Positions 48,629 to 60,376 are shown, counted from the first letter of the stretch. The stretch: 64,000 bases of DNA from Pelomyxa schiedti (GCA_020536535.1 JAHLWZ010000808.1:1-64000), one strand, 5' to 3'. Program-made: numbers and translations. The notes: generated by a model not told the origin, from the sequence alone.

Positions 48629-50692
48629 ATGGCGACTTCAGTCACTACAACAACAGAAAAACCGTTCCCGTGCTTCGCGAGTATTAGTTGTGTTCCCGCT
48701 GTAGTCAAGATCTTGCGTTTCCGTTACACGACGTACAAGATCGGCAGGTATACGAGTGGCACTGCGGACAAAAAAAAAAAAAACCAGTGCACTCATCAAC
48801 CAAAGGGATTCGAACTGTGACATCAGAATCATACGAGGGAATGCCGAACCTGTCCACGCTGAAATTCTTGTTGACTTCGAAAAAAAGGAAGTAAGGAAAA
48901 ATAAATCCCTAAACTTTGTCTCATTACTCCAGCTTTTCCTGACTGCACGCGGCCCCACGACAGTAAATAACGCTGCTGTTGAGCTAGGAGTGAAAATACC
49001 TCTGAAATTCGGTGATCTTATCAATGTGGCTGGGAAAACGTTCTGCATAGAAGAATGCCCGTCTTCAGTTCCCACTGCCTCTAATTCATCTTCAAGTAAA
49101 GTTCCAAGCACCCAATTGTCTAGCACTGAAGTTAAACCCCCGTCTGGTAGTCCCCTAGGCTCCAATGTGTGTCCTTTGTTCTTAGCTTAGAACTGTCCTC
49201 TAATGAGAGCATAAAAGACCAGAAAAGGAGACCACACTGCACTGAAGGCCAAGGAGTCAAGTGAAGAACAAGCTGTTTCACCCCCACCAAAAAAACCTAG
49301 AATGGTATGTATTTCTCTTACATTTTCTTAGCATAACAACGTTCACAGGAAAAGGCAAGTGCAAACAAAGAGGACAGCTCCAATTCAGAGGAAAAAGCAG
49401 GAAAAAAGAAGTCACTGAAAAGTCGAAAAAGTGGAACTCCCGCAAAGAAATCTTCTACAGCAGAGAAAGTGTCAACACCACCCAAAGATTCCCCAGCAGC
49501 CAAAAAAGACCCCAACATTGAGAACAAACCCCGCAAGGACTCCTGCCCTAAAACTTGCAATGAAAGTCCAAGCCATAACGTGAACAGTACTGCAGTAAAA
49601 GAGACTACAAGCCCAAAAGAAGACCCGACAAGTCCAGTAGGCACTGCGGCGAACAATGCGAACAACCCAGCTCCAAAAGAAATGCCGGGCATCCCAAATA
49701 GTGCTGTCAGCAAAGAGGATCCCAAAAGTACCGCAGATGGCAAGAAGCCAGATGAAGATGAAGTGGAAGAAACAGTGAAGGAATCTGTGGAGGAGATGGC
49801 AACAAACATTTCAGAGGATCTTTCTGAACAAAAGGGTGAGAAGATGGTTGAGGAACAAGGTGAAAAAAAGGAGGAATGCCAACCTGAAGCCACTAAGACA
49901 TCCAAAAAAAGCAGCACCGCTGATAGTAGCTCTTCAAGTGATAGCCCAAAGCGACCCAAATCCAAGCAACGTCCAAAAGCAGCACCTCGCCATGGTCCCC
50001 CCGTCCCTTCTAAGCCAGCACCGCCAGCAACAAAACTTGGACTGAGAGCACAAGCAAGAAAAGACGCGGAAGCGAAAGCTGAACCAGAATTAGGGAAAAA
50101 ACCAGTTGACAATACACCTCCAGTTGACAATACACCCCCAGTCGCAACACCACCCAGAAAAAGGGGCCGACCTGTCGGTACCACCAAGAAACAACTGGAA
50201 TTGAAGAAAGCAGAAGAACTCAACAAGAGCAAGGAACACAACACGAGTTCAAGTTCCAGTTCAAGCAAAGGTAAAAGCCACACGAAAAGCAAGAGCAGAA
50301 GCAGAAGTAGAAGTTCCAGTAAAAGTAAAAGTAAAAGCAAAAGCAAAAGCACAAGCAAGAGCAAGAGCAAGAGTAGAAGCAGAAGTAGAAGTAGAAGTAG
50401 AAGCAAAAGCAAAAGCAAAAGTAAAAGTAAGAGCAGAGGCAAGAGGAGTAGCAGCTCAAGCAGGAGCAGGAGCAGCAGTAGCAGTAGCAGTAGCAGCAGT
50501 AGCAAGAAAGATAAATCAAAGAAAAAAGGTAAAACTAAATCAAGTGGCAGCCACAAAAAGAAAGCATCCTCCTCCAGTGACACAAGCGACTCAAGCGCAA
50601 AGAGAAAGAAACAAAACGGCTCAGCGCCAGTGACACTACTAGAAGCCAGACTCATGGCCAAACGAAAAGGCACCTCTCATCCCCCAATATAA
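48629..50692 (+). CDS. Ki-67-like FHA-domain protein with AT-hook-like and SR regions
   Basis: ATG 48629 starts MATSVTTTTEKPFPCFASIS, followed by YTTYKIGR, the first FHA strands, then an intron region with a long A run. The FHA continues CDIRIIRGNAEPVHAEILVD, then after an intron FLTARGPTTVNNAAVELG and LKFGDLINVAGKTFCIEE. The order (R..CDI.I....VH..I, then T.VN, GD.I) fits the Ki-67/NIFK-binding type FHA. After a short Ser/Pro linker, the large last exon (49332-50692) is Lys/Pro/Ser/Glu-rich, with PPRKRGRPVGTTKKQ (AT-hook-like RGRP), then about 80 residues of alternating K/R-S dipeptides and a polySer run. TAA 50690-50692. It is probably a phosphopeptide-binding chromosomal or nucleolar protein. 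The Leu-rich antisense frame is a shadow of the Ser/Lys repeat. Confidence 0.78.
50272..50510 (+). repeat. AGY/AAR hexamer repeats encoding a K/R-S dipeptide domain
   Basis: Tandem AGCAAA, AGTAAA, AGAAGT and AGCAGT units make an SR/SK domain in the FHA gene. The run is nearly pure purine on the + strand, which also creates long antisense frames. Confidence 0.9.
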
Positions 50693-50883
50693 TACATTCA
50701 ATGACTGTCTTTGCAGGTTGACACCGGCTAATGCAAGCAATGCTCCAGTTAGTTGGCACCTTGTACGAAAAGAACAAAATAAACAAAACAGGGGCGTGTC
50801 TTCCCCGCACAATACAAACGAAGAAATTCCTTGTTCCGGAACCACAGACGCCCTTCTCATTCGACAAAACAAATATTTGAGCC

Positions 50884-52852
50884 ATGAGCACGCCCGGCGA
50901 CGTGACGTCGTCGAGGAAACGGAGTGGGCGAGGCGGCTCGGCCTCCTCGGTGCAGCAGCCCAACGTGGGCAAGCGCCGCAAGAGCACCAAGGAGGAAAAA
51001 AAGCGGAAGAAGAAGTACGGCAACTGGAAGACGAAGGGGCCCTGGCGGGGCGGGGGCGGCCGCAGCGCGGCGGCGGACGCGGCGGCACCTACTGACCAAG
51101 GTGCTGGGGACAAGGCGGCCGCCGCCGCCAGCAACACCAACAGCACGGGAGGCGGCGGGGGAAGCAGGAATTTTGACCTGAGGAAGGGGGACCGGGGGTT
51201 CGTGGCCACGTGCCCGGTGGACAAGGAGTACCTGTGCCGCGGCGACACCATCACGCTGCTCGAGGAGGCCATTGGAAGGTGGTACCCGCAGCTCTCCCGG
51301 TTCTGCGGGGGCGGCGACGGGCCCAACGAGGCAGCAGAGGCCCGCGAGGGGGAGGGGGAGGGAGAGGAAAGAGATTCCAGCGGGGGAGGAGGAGCGGAGG
51401 CAGAAACAAAGAGGGCGGAGGAAGGGGCAGGGGCAGGGGGAGAGGGGGTGGACAGCATGCTGGAGAAGGAGCTGGAGTTGTTGAGGCAGCAGCAGATGCC
51501 ACCAAAGAAGAGGGGGAGGGGTTCGTTCATGGTGGATTGGTCCAAGGTAAGGGGAGGGGGGGCTTCTTTTGGTTACTTTGGTTTCTTAGAGTGAAACAGG
51601 TGGCATTGGCACCAGTTAAAACTGGTATAAAAGGTATGATATTCATCAAACTGGGAGAACCAGCTGCCATTGTTGACCCTGTTTTCATTGTCACAAAAAT
51701 TGCGGAGTATCTACAGCCAGCTCAGCCAATACTCAAACCTGTCGCCAAAGACCTTGCTGTTTCCAAAGGAAACTGTGCTCCACAATTACCACCTAAAGTC
51801 CTTTCCCCTACAACTGAAACCTCACCTAGTCCAGTGGAAGAAAAACCATTTCTCCTGTTTGCTCCAGTTAAGCCAAAGCAAACTGGTACTCCTCCCGTAA
51901 TTGCAGAGAAGATGGTTGAGCCACCCAATAAACCTTCAGAAACAACCGACATCAAGTCTGCTTGTCAGGAAACACCTGATACCAAGCCTATATGCAATGA
52001 AAATTTAACCACAACACCTTCTTCAACCCCAACATCTGCTTCAGCAACTACGATTCCATTGCTCACATCTAGCAAGGATCAGGGGTTGGAACTTACTGTT
52101 CCGAGATTTTTGCAACGCCTTATCCCTGTCGATTTCACATGTAGAGTGGACGCCGAGGAGATTTCAGCAAGTGTTTCTGCCCTGTGTGAGAAAGTCTTCA
52201 AAAACTGGTATTTCTTCTCACATTTCCAGCTTATTTACCGCAAATAGTGCTCCTGGAACAACATACAAACTTATTTGTGCTTGCAGACACAATAGCAGCA
52301 TCACCACCCAGTAAGTGCCATTTTGGTGAGGTGCTTCATCTCACTTCTCCCAGACTTGTTTCTCGAATCTTTGCTAAAGTAATGCCTCCTCATGTTGTGG
52401 ACATTACCTATTCACGTAATAGCGCACATCACCAACCCAAAGTACAAACACCAACTGAAACACATACAACCATTCCTACGAACTCACCGCCAATTGTACC
52501 CACCTCAACAAGCACATCCCCTGCAGTGCCCCTTACACCACAAGGATCCAATCCCACAACAACATCAGCAACCATCCCCATAACTAGTACCCCTCCTACC
52601 ACCACAACCACATCAACAGAATCACTTCAAACCCCCGCTCTTGAACCAGCACCACAAGAAAGCCATGATACCGCGGCCCCCAAGGCACCAGCAGACACCA
52701 CAATGACTACAACCACCTCCAAGTCAGCAGCCCCCGAGCCTGACTACTACATCCTATTTGAGGTGTATCACAAAGTATGCGGCCTCAGTGCAGTCAAGGA
52801 CTATGCACGCCACAAGCGATTCAACCTCCATGCCATCTCGAATGGTTCCTGA
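50884..52852 (+). CDS. THUMPD1/Tan1-like tRNA acetylation adaptor
   Basis: RNA-binding partner of the NAT10/Kre33 acetyltransferase in N4-acetylcytidine formation on tRNA. ATG 50884 (MSTPGDVTSSRKRSGRGG) opens a GC-rich exon that is basic, then Gly/Glu-rich, with DRGFVATCPVDKEYLC matching the GILITC...E family start. The next exons give TGIKGMIFIKL, VTKIAEYLQ, then, after a Thr/Pro insert of about 110 residues, VPRFLQRLIPVDFTCRVDAE (THUMP core) and APGTTYKLICACRHNSS. The C-terminus, after another Thr/Pro insert, is YYILFEVYHKVCGLSAVKDY and HKRFNLHAIS, matching the highly conserved THUMPD1 end. TGA at 52850-52852. It is larger than human THUMPD1 (353 aa) because of the two low-complexity inserts. 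Confidence 0.85.
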
Positions 52853-53069
52853 ACAAAAACACATCAACGGCGAGTTGTTTTGTTATCATCAAAACCGCGA
52901 ACGGGAAAACCGAAAAACGAAAAACGAAGCGGTGCACCGCTTGGGAAACACGAAGACCCCTTACTGCATTATGGTTACTGAGCGCCAGCAAGAGTTATTA
53001 AAAGAGCCGTGATGCCAGATGCACAAGGAATAATAAGGAACAACAAACAAACCTACAACAGCAACTACA

Positions 53070-53669
53070 ATGAGCTTCTTGTTTGGAGTTGATCCGTGGT
53101 CCGAGTTGCGCAGAATGGAGCGACAAATGAACCGCATGTTTGGGTCTGATTGGAATGATGTTGGGCAACAGCAGCCGAGGTTGACGTCGCCTGGTGAGCC
53201 TCAGGGTCCGCAGGTGGCAACAACGACGCAAAGTTCCTCAGCCCCGCCAATGGATGTGGTGTCTTGGCACCCAAGGTGTGATCTCAGGGAGACTGACACT
53301 GAGTACCAGGTAGGAGAAGCCATAGTAGTCACTATATAGTAATATAACATTGAACACGAGTCAAGTCGTGACTGTAACCCATAATAGATTCACACTGAGC
53401 TGCCCGGAGTGAGGAAGGAAGACGTGTCTGTTGACTTTGCGCCCGACGGCACCCTTGTGATACGTGGCAAGAAGGAGCACGAACGCGAGGAGACGAACGA
53501 GCGTTGGCACACAGTGGAGCGCTCCTTTGGCACCTTCCAGAGATCTTTCAATGTGCCTCAGGGAACTGACCCCTCCAAGATCACTGCGCAGTTTGACAAT
53601 GGTGTCTTGAAGCTTGGCATCCCAAAGACTGAGAATAGGCCTGCTGTGCACAGGATTGACATCAAGTAG
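53070..53669 (+). CDS. Small heat-shock protein (HSP20 family)
   Basis: Cytosolic ATP-independent chaperone. ATG 53070 begins MSFLFGVDPWSELRRMERQM, a class I-like N-terminus, followed by a Gln/Pro/Thr linker. The alpha-crystallin domain starts SWHPRCDLRETDTEYQ, is cut by a 78-nt intron (53310-53387), and continues IHTELPGVRKEDVSVDFAPD, GTLVIRGKKEHE, ERSFGTFQRSFNVPQGTD, ITAQFDNGVLKLGIPK (the GVL motif), ending IDIK with TAG at 53667-53669. About 173 residues, normal for the family. Confidence 0.93.
53310..53387 (+). other. Intron (78 nt) in the HSP20 gene
   Basis: GTAGGAGAAG...CCATAATAG; splicing joins TDTEYQ to IHTELPGV in phase 0, restoring the first strands of the alpha-crystallin domain. 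Confidence 0.9.
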
Positions 53670-53685
53670 TCATGACTGACCGACT

Positions 53686-54072
53686 TTGCGGGAATTGAAT
53701 GACATGAATGGAGTAACAAACATGCCACGTTTGGGTTCTCTTCCTTTGCTTTGGTTTTCTTTCAAGATCACGTTGACACCAAGTTGGTTTTCTGGAAAAA
53801 ACCCACTTTTGTTACTCGTTTTTTTCGCCTGGTTTTTCTCCGCCACAGCCACCGCCGCGCTCTCGGAAACGATGTCAGAGGAGGGACCTTGGGTGGTTGG
53901 CCATTTTAGCGATGTTTGTTGTGGAGTTGGTGACTCTCCTTGCGAGATCTCCCCTCCCGAAATCCCTGCTCGGGAAGCCTCTTATTTCCCGGAAATGCAC
54001 TTTTATGAGATTAGGCGTCCCGTCGCAAATGTAAACGCAATCAAAAAGGACCATTGTAATACCAGCAATTAA
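53686..54072 (+). CDS. Candidate short ORF between HSP20 and oxidoreductase genes
   Basis: This 425-bp gap holds one open frame of 128 codons, beginning MRELNDMNGVTNMPRLG, with a hydrophobic stretch NPLLLLVFFAWFFSATATA and a Cys-containing segment GHFSDVCCGVGDSPCEI after an internal ATG at 53872. It could be a small secreted or membrane protein, or a chance frame in the HSP20 3' region and the oxidoreductase promoter. The opposite strand also has a partly open frame. No family was recognised. Confidence 0.2.
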   Translation: MRELNDMNGVTNMPRLGSLPLLWFSFKITLTPSWFSGKNPLLLLVFFAWFFSATATAALSETMSEEGPWVVGHFSDVCCGVGDSPCEISPPEIPAREASYFPEMHFYEIRRPVANVNAIKKDHCNTSN

Positions 54073-54094
54073 TCGCGTTTGTGTGTATAAAGAA

Positions 54095-55844
54095 ATGATT
54101 AACGTGGCAGTAATTGGAGGCGGACGCATTGGCAGGCTTCATTTGAAAGTTTGACACATTTCTCTTTTGTTACTTGTTCATTTCATTTCGTTTATTTTAC
54201 CTCCTCGTGTTGTTGTGCTGTCTTCTCGATCGTGACTCTGTCTATCCAGAACTTGTCTCGTATTCCCAACGTAAAAGTCGTGGGTGTAGCGGAGATCAAA
54301 CCGACTGAAGATCTCTACAACTTAGTAGCAGAGCTTGCTCCCCCACTTTCACGCACGCCATCTCCTTTTAGGCCACTTTCACCAACAACTTCGAATGGTG
54401 TATGTAACGGTACACCTTCGACAGCTACTTCACTAAGCTCGGCCGTACCTATTTGCATCGCGACAACAACACCGCCTCTGCCTTCTCCATCCGCACCGTC
54501 ACCTACACCATCAGTTTCTGTAACACCACCTACTCCCACAACACCGCACCCCACTGCAAATGGCAATGGTCCAGTAAACGGTTCCAGGCCAACACTTTCT
54601 CCCACACCTTCGCCACCTCTAGCTGTACTTCCTTTTCCAATTGTCGAAGATTATCATACCCTTCTAAATGACCCTACGATTGAGGCTGTTCTCGTCTGCA
54701 CCAACACGGCCCTTCATCCGCAAATATGCTTAGACGCACTAAAAGCCGGCAAACATGTATTCTGCGAAAAACCTGTCAGCTACGACCTCGATGTTCTCAG
54801 AAAGCTTCAGTATGTTGTCGTTGAGAGGTTCCTATTCACTAACTCTTTCGTTCAGGGAAGAAGTCGATAGAACTGGTACACACCACTTCAAAAAAAAAAA
54901 AAAACAAAAGAAGCCACCACTTACAAATAAAAGGTCTGATTTTGCAGGTCGGGTTCAATCGACGCTTTGATAACCACTTCAGACGTGGACGAGAAATCTT
55001 GTCTTCTGGAAAGGTCTTATTGTTGCTCATTAGATGATCCATGATACATTGTTTGAGTAGGTTGGCAGACCTCATACTATCCGCATAACATCCCGAGATC
55101 CCACTTTTAATTTGGAGTATTTACGAGAGGCTGCTAAAGCTGGTAAGTGTTTTTCCATACTTCCCCTCCGAACTAAGAATCCGTAGGAGGGATATACTTC
55201 GATTTTGTTATCCATGACTTCGATATGTTGCACTACCTTATAAGTGGGTTTCAGGAGAGCACCACGGTATCTGACGTTGTTGCAATGGGATCTACATTGC
55301 TTGCACCCGAACTTACTGAGCTTGGAGATGTTGACACTTCAGTAGTTACATTAAAACTCAATAATGGGTGTCTCGTCATAATTGATAATTCTAGACAAGC
55401 TGTCTATGGTTATGACCAAAGGGTAAACTAAAACCAGACATAAAAAAAGATTCTCTAAACCAGCTAAGATTGAAATCTTCGGAGCAGATGGGTGCATAAT
55501 GATTAACAACGAACAATGTTCTTCAGCTGTTGTATTATCCCGGGACCCCCCTTCCTCTGACAAACTGAAATGGTTCTTTGCTGATAGATATGCTGATGCG
55601 TATGTTTTGCCTTGTTAATCATTCTTCTGACAGAGCCACCAGTTTTCTCAATGAAATGGAAGAGTTTATTAACTGTGTCCGAAATCAGGGGAAACCATCT
55701 GTCGGCCTGAAGGATGCCTACAATGCTGTCCACCTGGCCACACTTGCCAAACAGAGTCTGACTGAGCACAGGATAGTTTCAAATATAACAGGTCTTTCAC
55801 AAGCTTTTTACAAACCTATTGTAACCACTCTGCCAGGCCATTGA
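54095..55844 (+). CDS. Gfo/Idh/MocA oxidoreductase, inositol 2-dehydrogenase-like, with insert
   Basis: NAD(P)-dependent sugar or inositol dehydrogenase. ATG 54095 gives MINVAVIGGGRIGRLHLK (nucleotide-binding glycine motif), then an intron, then NVKVVGVAEIKPTEDL. A Ser/Thr/Pro/Asn insert of about 100 residues (54340-54640) follows before PIVEDYHTLLNDPTIEAVLV, TNTALHPQICLDALKAGKHV and FCEKPVS (the conserved EKP). After introns come VGFNRRFD, GGIYFDFVIHDFDMLHYL (catalytic HD-D motif), NNGCLVIIDNSRQAVYGYDQ and KIEIFGADG, ending DAYNAVHLATLAKQS and TGA 55844. GFNRRFD and IHDFDM are typical of IolG-type inositol 2-dehydrogenases. At least five introns. The insert sits in the Rossmann half. Confidence 0.85.
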
Positions 55845-56025
55845 CCTATCTTTCCCACCCTCTTCTCTGTCGTTTTTCCCAACATGTAACAAAAAAAATA
55901 AAAACCAAGCCCAATTTTTGTGTTGCCTGCCTCCTCCCTTCTTTCGCGAAACCAAAAAAATAAAAAACGAAAAACCAAGGCCTTTCGCCCCCCGACTGTA
56001 TTTTTTTCTTATTATTTTGAACCGT

Positions 56026-57620
56026 ATGGCTAGCGGGGGACCGCACGTGCACATCGACAAGCGGCCGATAGTCATCGACTGCGGGAGCGGGGTGACCAAG
56101 GCGGGGTTCGCGTCGGAGGACGCGCCGCAGCTGGTGTGCCCGACGCTGGTGGGGGCGCGGCGGGGGTCGGCGGCGGCGAGCTTCGTGGCGGACCGCCTGG
56201 CGGACCAGCGCGCAGCCGCCCGCGCCCTGCAGCTGGAGCACCAGGCCTCTCGCTCCGCCGCCGCTACTTCTACCTCCACGAGCACCGCCACCACCAAGCC
56301 AACCGGGCCCAAGAGACGTGTGAGCGTCCTGCCTGTGTTTCTTTGTTTCTTTGGTTGTTTTTTTTTTTTTTTTTTTTAACTATTTTAGCCTTGTGGGTTT
56401 TTTTTTAAGTTTGAACTTTGGGGATTTTTGGCATTTCGAGTTTGTTTTTGCTTGTTGTTTACTACTTTGTGTCTACAATTAAGTCACGACTGTAAAAGGC
56501 TCCAAAGAAACGGCCAGCTTATGATCAACCTACGGTATTGCCATGCATGTGTAAAGACCTGCAAGGTTACTAATCAGTCTCGCTCTATCCAATTTCTTAT
56601 GTGTATTAGTTGGTAATGCCGCATCAACAAGGCGAGGTCTTCTTACAACTCAGTATCCAATTGTGCATGGTGTTGTGATAGACATGGATAGCATGGAGTT
56701 GTTGTGGCAAAATGCTTTTAAGGAACTCAAAGTAGAGCCAAAAAAAAAGCGTGTTCTGCTGACTGAGGCTCCTTTGAACCCCAGAGAGAACCGAGAGCGA
56801 GTGGCCACTGCCATGTATGAAAGGTTTAATGTGAAGTCGCTGTATATAGCCGGAACGGATAGCACTGCATTTGTATCTTCTGGCCGGACAACTGGGCTTG
56901 TAATTGATGTAGGTGATGGTGTCACCTACACTGCTCCAGTTTTTGATGGATTTGGAATCTCTCAAGCTGTTCACAGACTCGATTTCGCAGGGCGAGCCTT
57001 GACTGAACTTCTTGTGGCAAAGCTTAGGGAGAACCGCGGCTATTTGTTTACCTCCGCTTCAGATTTTGAGCTTGTGCGTGAAATGAAGGAGAAAATGTCA
57101 TATGCCGAGGAGCATGTTGGGTTGGCACAACCACACCCTGACACATCCTACGAGCTTCCAGATGGACAGGTCATTACAATTGGCAAGGAGTGCGGAGAAT
57201 GTATTGAGCCACTGTTTTGCCCCAGCAAGCTCGGACTGGAGTTACCTGGAATTCACCGCATGTGCTACAACTCAATACAGAAATGTGGTATGGATGTACG
57301 CAGGCCCTTATACAGTAGTATCACTCTTTGTGGTGGCGGCACTATGTCTGCTGGATTCCAAGAGAGGATGCAAGCTGAGATGCAAGCCCTTGTACCAGAC
57401 ACCATTAAAATCAAGTATACCCCATTCACTGGCCATTCTTCCACTCTAATATTTCACCTTAAGGGTTTATGCCCCTGGAGAGAGGAAGTACTCTGTTTGG
57501 ATAGGGGGAAGCATTCTTACATCTCTGAGTACATTCAGATCCATGTGGATCACCAGGGAGCAATATGAAGATGCTGGTCCCGCCATAATACATAACAGAG
57601 CTAGTGGAGGTGGTTCCTAA
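56026..57620 (+). CDS. Divergent actin / actin-related protein
   Basis: ATG 56026 starts [20 protein letters not shown] and [20 protein letters not shown], the actin phosphate-1 loop, but what follows is about 50 Ala/Ser/Thr-rich residues where the DNase-I loop should be. After introns the fold resumes: [107 protein letters not shown] 49-nt intron (57415-57463) joins TIKIK to [18 protein letters not shown], with the end [15 protein letters not shown] and TAA 57618-57620. The nucleotide-binding motifs are kept, while many surface positions and the C-terminal CF of actin are changed, so it is an actin paralogue or ARP rather than a conventional actin. Exons in 56320-56600 are provisional. Confidence 0.85.
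57415..57463 (+). other. Intron (49 nt) in the actin-like gene
   Basis: GTATACCCCATT...CACCTTAAG; splicing restores the conserved actin [13 protein letters not shown] block, which is otherwise out of frame and truncated. Confidence 0.9.
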
Positions 57621-57833
57621 ACAAGCACCCAACACTTCCCCTCACCCTTATGCTGTATTGGAAAAAACGACAAAAAACCATTTAAGGAATTGAATTAGAT
57701 GTTTTAGTTTTAGCCTCGTAAAAGAGCCAGCGCCCAAAAGAAAGGTTCAACAAAAGTATCGAAAGGGTTTTGGTAAAAGAAACAATTGTGCAGTATTTTG
57801 TTTTGGAATTCCGACTGTAAAAAAAACAGTTTC

Positions 57834-60263
57834 TCAGTGGGAGGCAAGCCACTTTTTGTGGTCCCAAGCTCCTTGTTGGATGGTTGATGGGGGCATGGCT
57901 GTCTTGAGGTAGCGGATTTGCTCCTCAGTAAGTGCTGCCTTGGCAAAGTCTGCTTCGGTAACAAAGTCCTTTCCGCCGGTAACAACAGCGAAAGCTTCGG
58001 CAAGCTGGGGATGGTTGGTAAGTAAGACTGAAGGAGGTGGGAGGGAAGAGATACCTGAGCTGGGGATACAGAGTCCTCAGTGATGGAAATCATGAACTTT
58101 ACGTATTGATCGAAAGTGATGACGTTGTTTCCTTCGGAGATTTGCTGGAAAATCTTGTCGAATTCACCTTCCTTGCCAGAGAAATCAACACCAATTACAC
58201 CCAAGCTTGACAAGGCACTTCGGGCCTCGAGTCGGTCGAGTGTCTGTTCTGGGTAAGTACAAATACTGTGGGGAAAAAAAAAAGCATACGTGATCGTTGT
58301 TGGTGTCGAAGTGCATGAATGACTCTCGGAACTCATTGAGCTTCTCTGGTGGCACTCCGCCCTTAGCTTCAGCAATTTGGGTTTGAATGAACATGATCTT
58401 CTTTTCGAAGCTGGACTTGAGTTGATCAAACGAGTACTGCAAGTCTTCGAAGGTTTGGTCACTGTACTCATTGTCCTCAATGTTAGCAGCCAAGCACTGG
58501 TCCTCCGCCTCCTTGATAACTGGAAGTCTGGACTCGAGTTCGGCAACAAACTCCTTCTCAAGGTTCTGGAACTTGTGTACGGCTGGTTCAAGGTCTCCCT
58601 GTGAAAGGTGAGAAGAGACTTGATATTGTTGTTTACTAACCTCAATTGGTTGTGAAAGAGCTGTAATGTACTTCTGGAGGTCGGAAAAGAACTGGTTTGC
58701 GGGGTCGGCGAAAGCCTTTCTGAGGTTGTCGAGAGTCAAACGCATCTGGGAGTTCAGACCACCACGATATTTGCGCTCAACAGCTGTGAGCTCTTCCATT
58801 TCGTGATCTAGGGCAGATGGGGCAATGTCCTCTGGGGGAACATAGGGAGGTCGGCCCATGGATTTCAACTTGGATTGGATATTGGAGAAAAGGGATTCCA
58901 AGTCAGCAAGCTCGCTAACCCATTTGCGCTTTTGTTGAATTTTGTACTCCCTTAAACTTGTAAGCGAACAAAACAACAGAAATGGACTTACTTGAATTCG
59001 GCAATATTAGCTCGGATTTCAGCGTAGGTATCGCCTGGGGCCTTGGTGCTCAGAGCCTTAATCTGTTCCTTCATATGGTGCTTAAGAGCGTGAGCACGTT
59101 CTTCATAATCGTGGAGCATCTCCTCAGTGGTCTTCATAAAGTTCACGAACTAAAAAAAAGGTCAGGTTGGATACAAAAATATAAGGTAAAAAGAATGAAC
59201 CTTGGCAACACGGCGACCAGCTGTGCCGACTTTGTCATAAGAAGAGAATACGTTATAGAGAGCTTCAAAGAATTAGAATGCTGGGACTGGTTACGAAGGG
59301 AAAATACCAGCAACGTAAGTCATAACGGACCTCTCATCAGGCTTGGGCATGTTGATGATATCATCTGTCTCCAGAAGTTTGGGGACATCCAAGTACTTGG
59401 CAGCAACATCAAAAGCAAGGTCCAAATTAGCGCGTGGGTTCTCCTTGGTCAATGAGTCGTAGTCAAGAAGATCCTTAGAGGAAAGATTTAGAATTGTTAC
59501 GCCCACAGAGAGAGTACATACGGGTCGGTGCTTGTGGATAAGAGCACAGAAAGCAAGACCGTCTTTGAAGGAGTCCTGGAAGTCCAGAACATTGACTCCC
59601 TTGTATCCCTCAGTCTTGCGCTGGCACCACAGTAAGAGACCTTGCTTAGCACTGATACCCTCCTGGCTCAGTCCTTGAATTGCGAACCTCAGAATGACAG
59701 TCCTAGAAAACAAGTCAAACACGAGCTTGCGCTAGATTGAAGCACGAACCAAATCATTCCCAGTGTCAATGTTCGGTTTCCATCAACAATGGCCTCAGCT
59801 CCAATGTTGGCAAGGTTCACCTTGTGATCGGCAATAAACTTGAGTGCCTTGCCTAGAACCATAAGTGTTAAAACAATGCAGCAACATTCAATTAAATTGA
59901 GAGTAAACACTACGAAAACAGGCGGACTACACACCGACGTTCTCGATCTGATGGAGACGCATCTTGGGCGCCTTGACATAGCGAGGAATAGTGTCTTCTC
60001 CGATGATTTCGAGCAATTGAATGAGGCGAACGCCGTCTCTGAAGTCGGTCAAAATACTGTCAATCTTCTGTCCTTTTTTCGCCAAGTGCATGTTGCACCA
60101 CTTGGTCTACATTTTTGTCAACAAAAAAAATGAAGCGTAAGCTACGAGGCGAAAACAAAACAAAAAGCCAGCAAGTGAAGGAAAAAAAAACCAAAGAGGT
60201 ATCACATACGAAGGTGTTGATTTGTACGCGCTCCCATTGTCCAACCAAGTCTGCTGACGACAT
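57834..60263 (-). CDS. Alpha-actinin with a short spectrin rod
   Basis: Actin-crosslinking protein. ATG 60263 ([18 protein letters not shown]) starts two calponin-homology domains: [73 protein letters not shown] (CH1), then [59 protein letters not shown] and [13 protein letters not shown] (CH2). The rod (about 59250-58350) is only about 240-260 residues, enough for about two spectrin repeats instead of four. The C-terminal EF-hand region has a first loop FDTNNDHEQTLDR with Arg at position 12 and a degenerate second loop ([11 protein letters not shown]). The end is [16 protein letters not shown] with TGA 57834. About nine introns. Convergent with the actin-like gene. Confidence 0.92.
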
Positions 60264-60376
60264 TGTCTCACTAATATGTTCTTGTTGGTTTTTATTTTGC
60301 TTTTGTTTGTGTTTTTAAAACTTTTCGAAACAAAAAACTCTCCAAGGGAAACCCCGACAACAAAAAAGGAAAAAAA
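60264..60376. promoter_or_regulatory. Bidirectional spacer between alpha-actinin and SET genes
   Basis: 113 bp separate two divergent ATGs. The half next to alpha-actinin is T-rich on the + strand (A-rich in that gene's sense), and the half next to the SET gene ends in an A-rich tract, so each start codon has its own A-rich leader. Confidence 0.4.

Noticed and set aside
49318-50673. 451-codon minus-strand frame rich in Leu
   Set aside because: Antisense shadow of the SR/Lys-rich FHA exon; the polyLeu runs mirror the AGY/AAR repeats.
53875-54129. 84-codon minus-strand frame
   Set aside because: It overlaps the start of the oxidoreductase gene and has no recognisable feature; the + strand frame here is itself only weakly supported.
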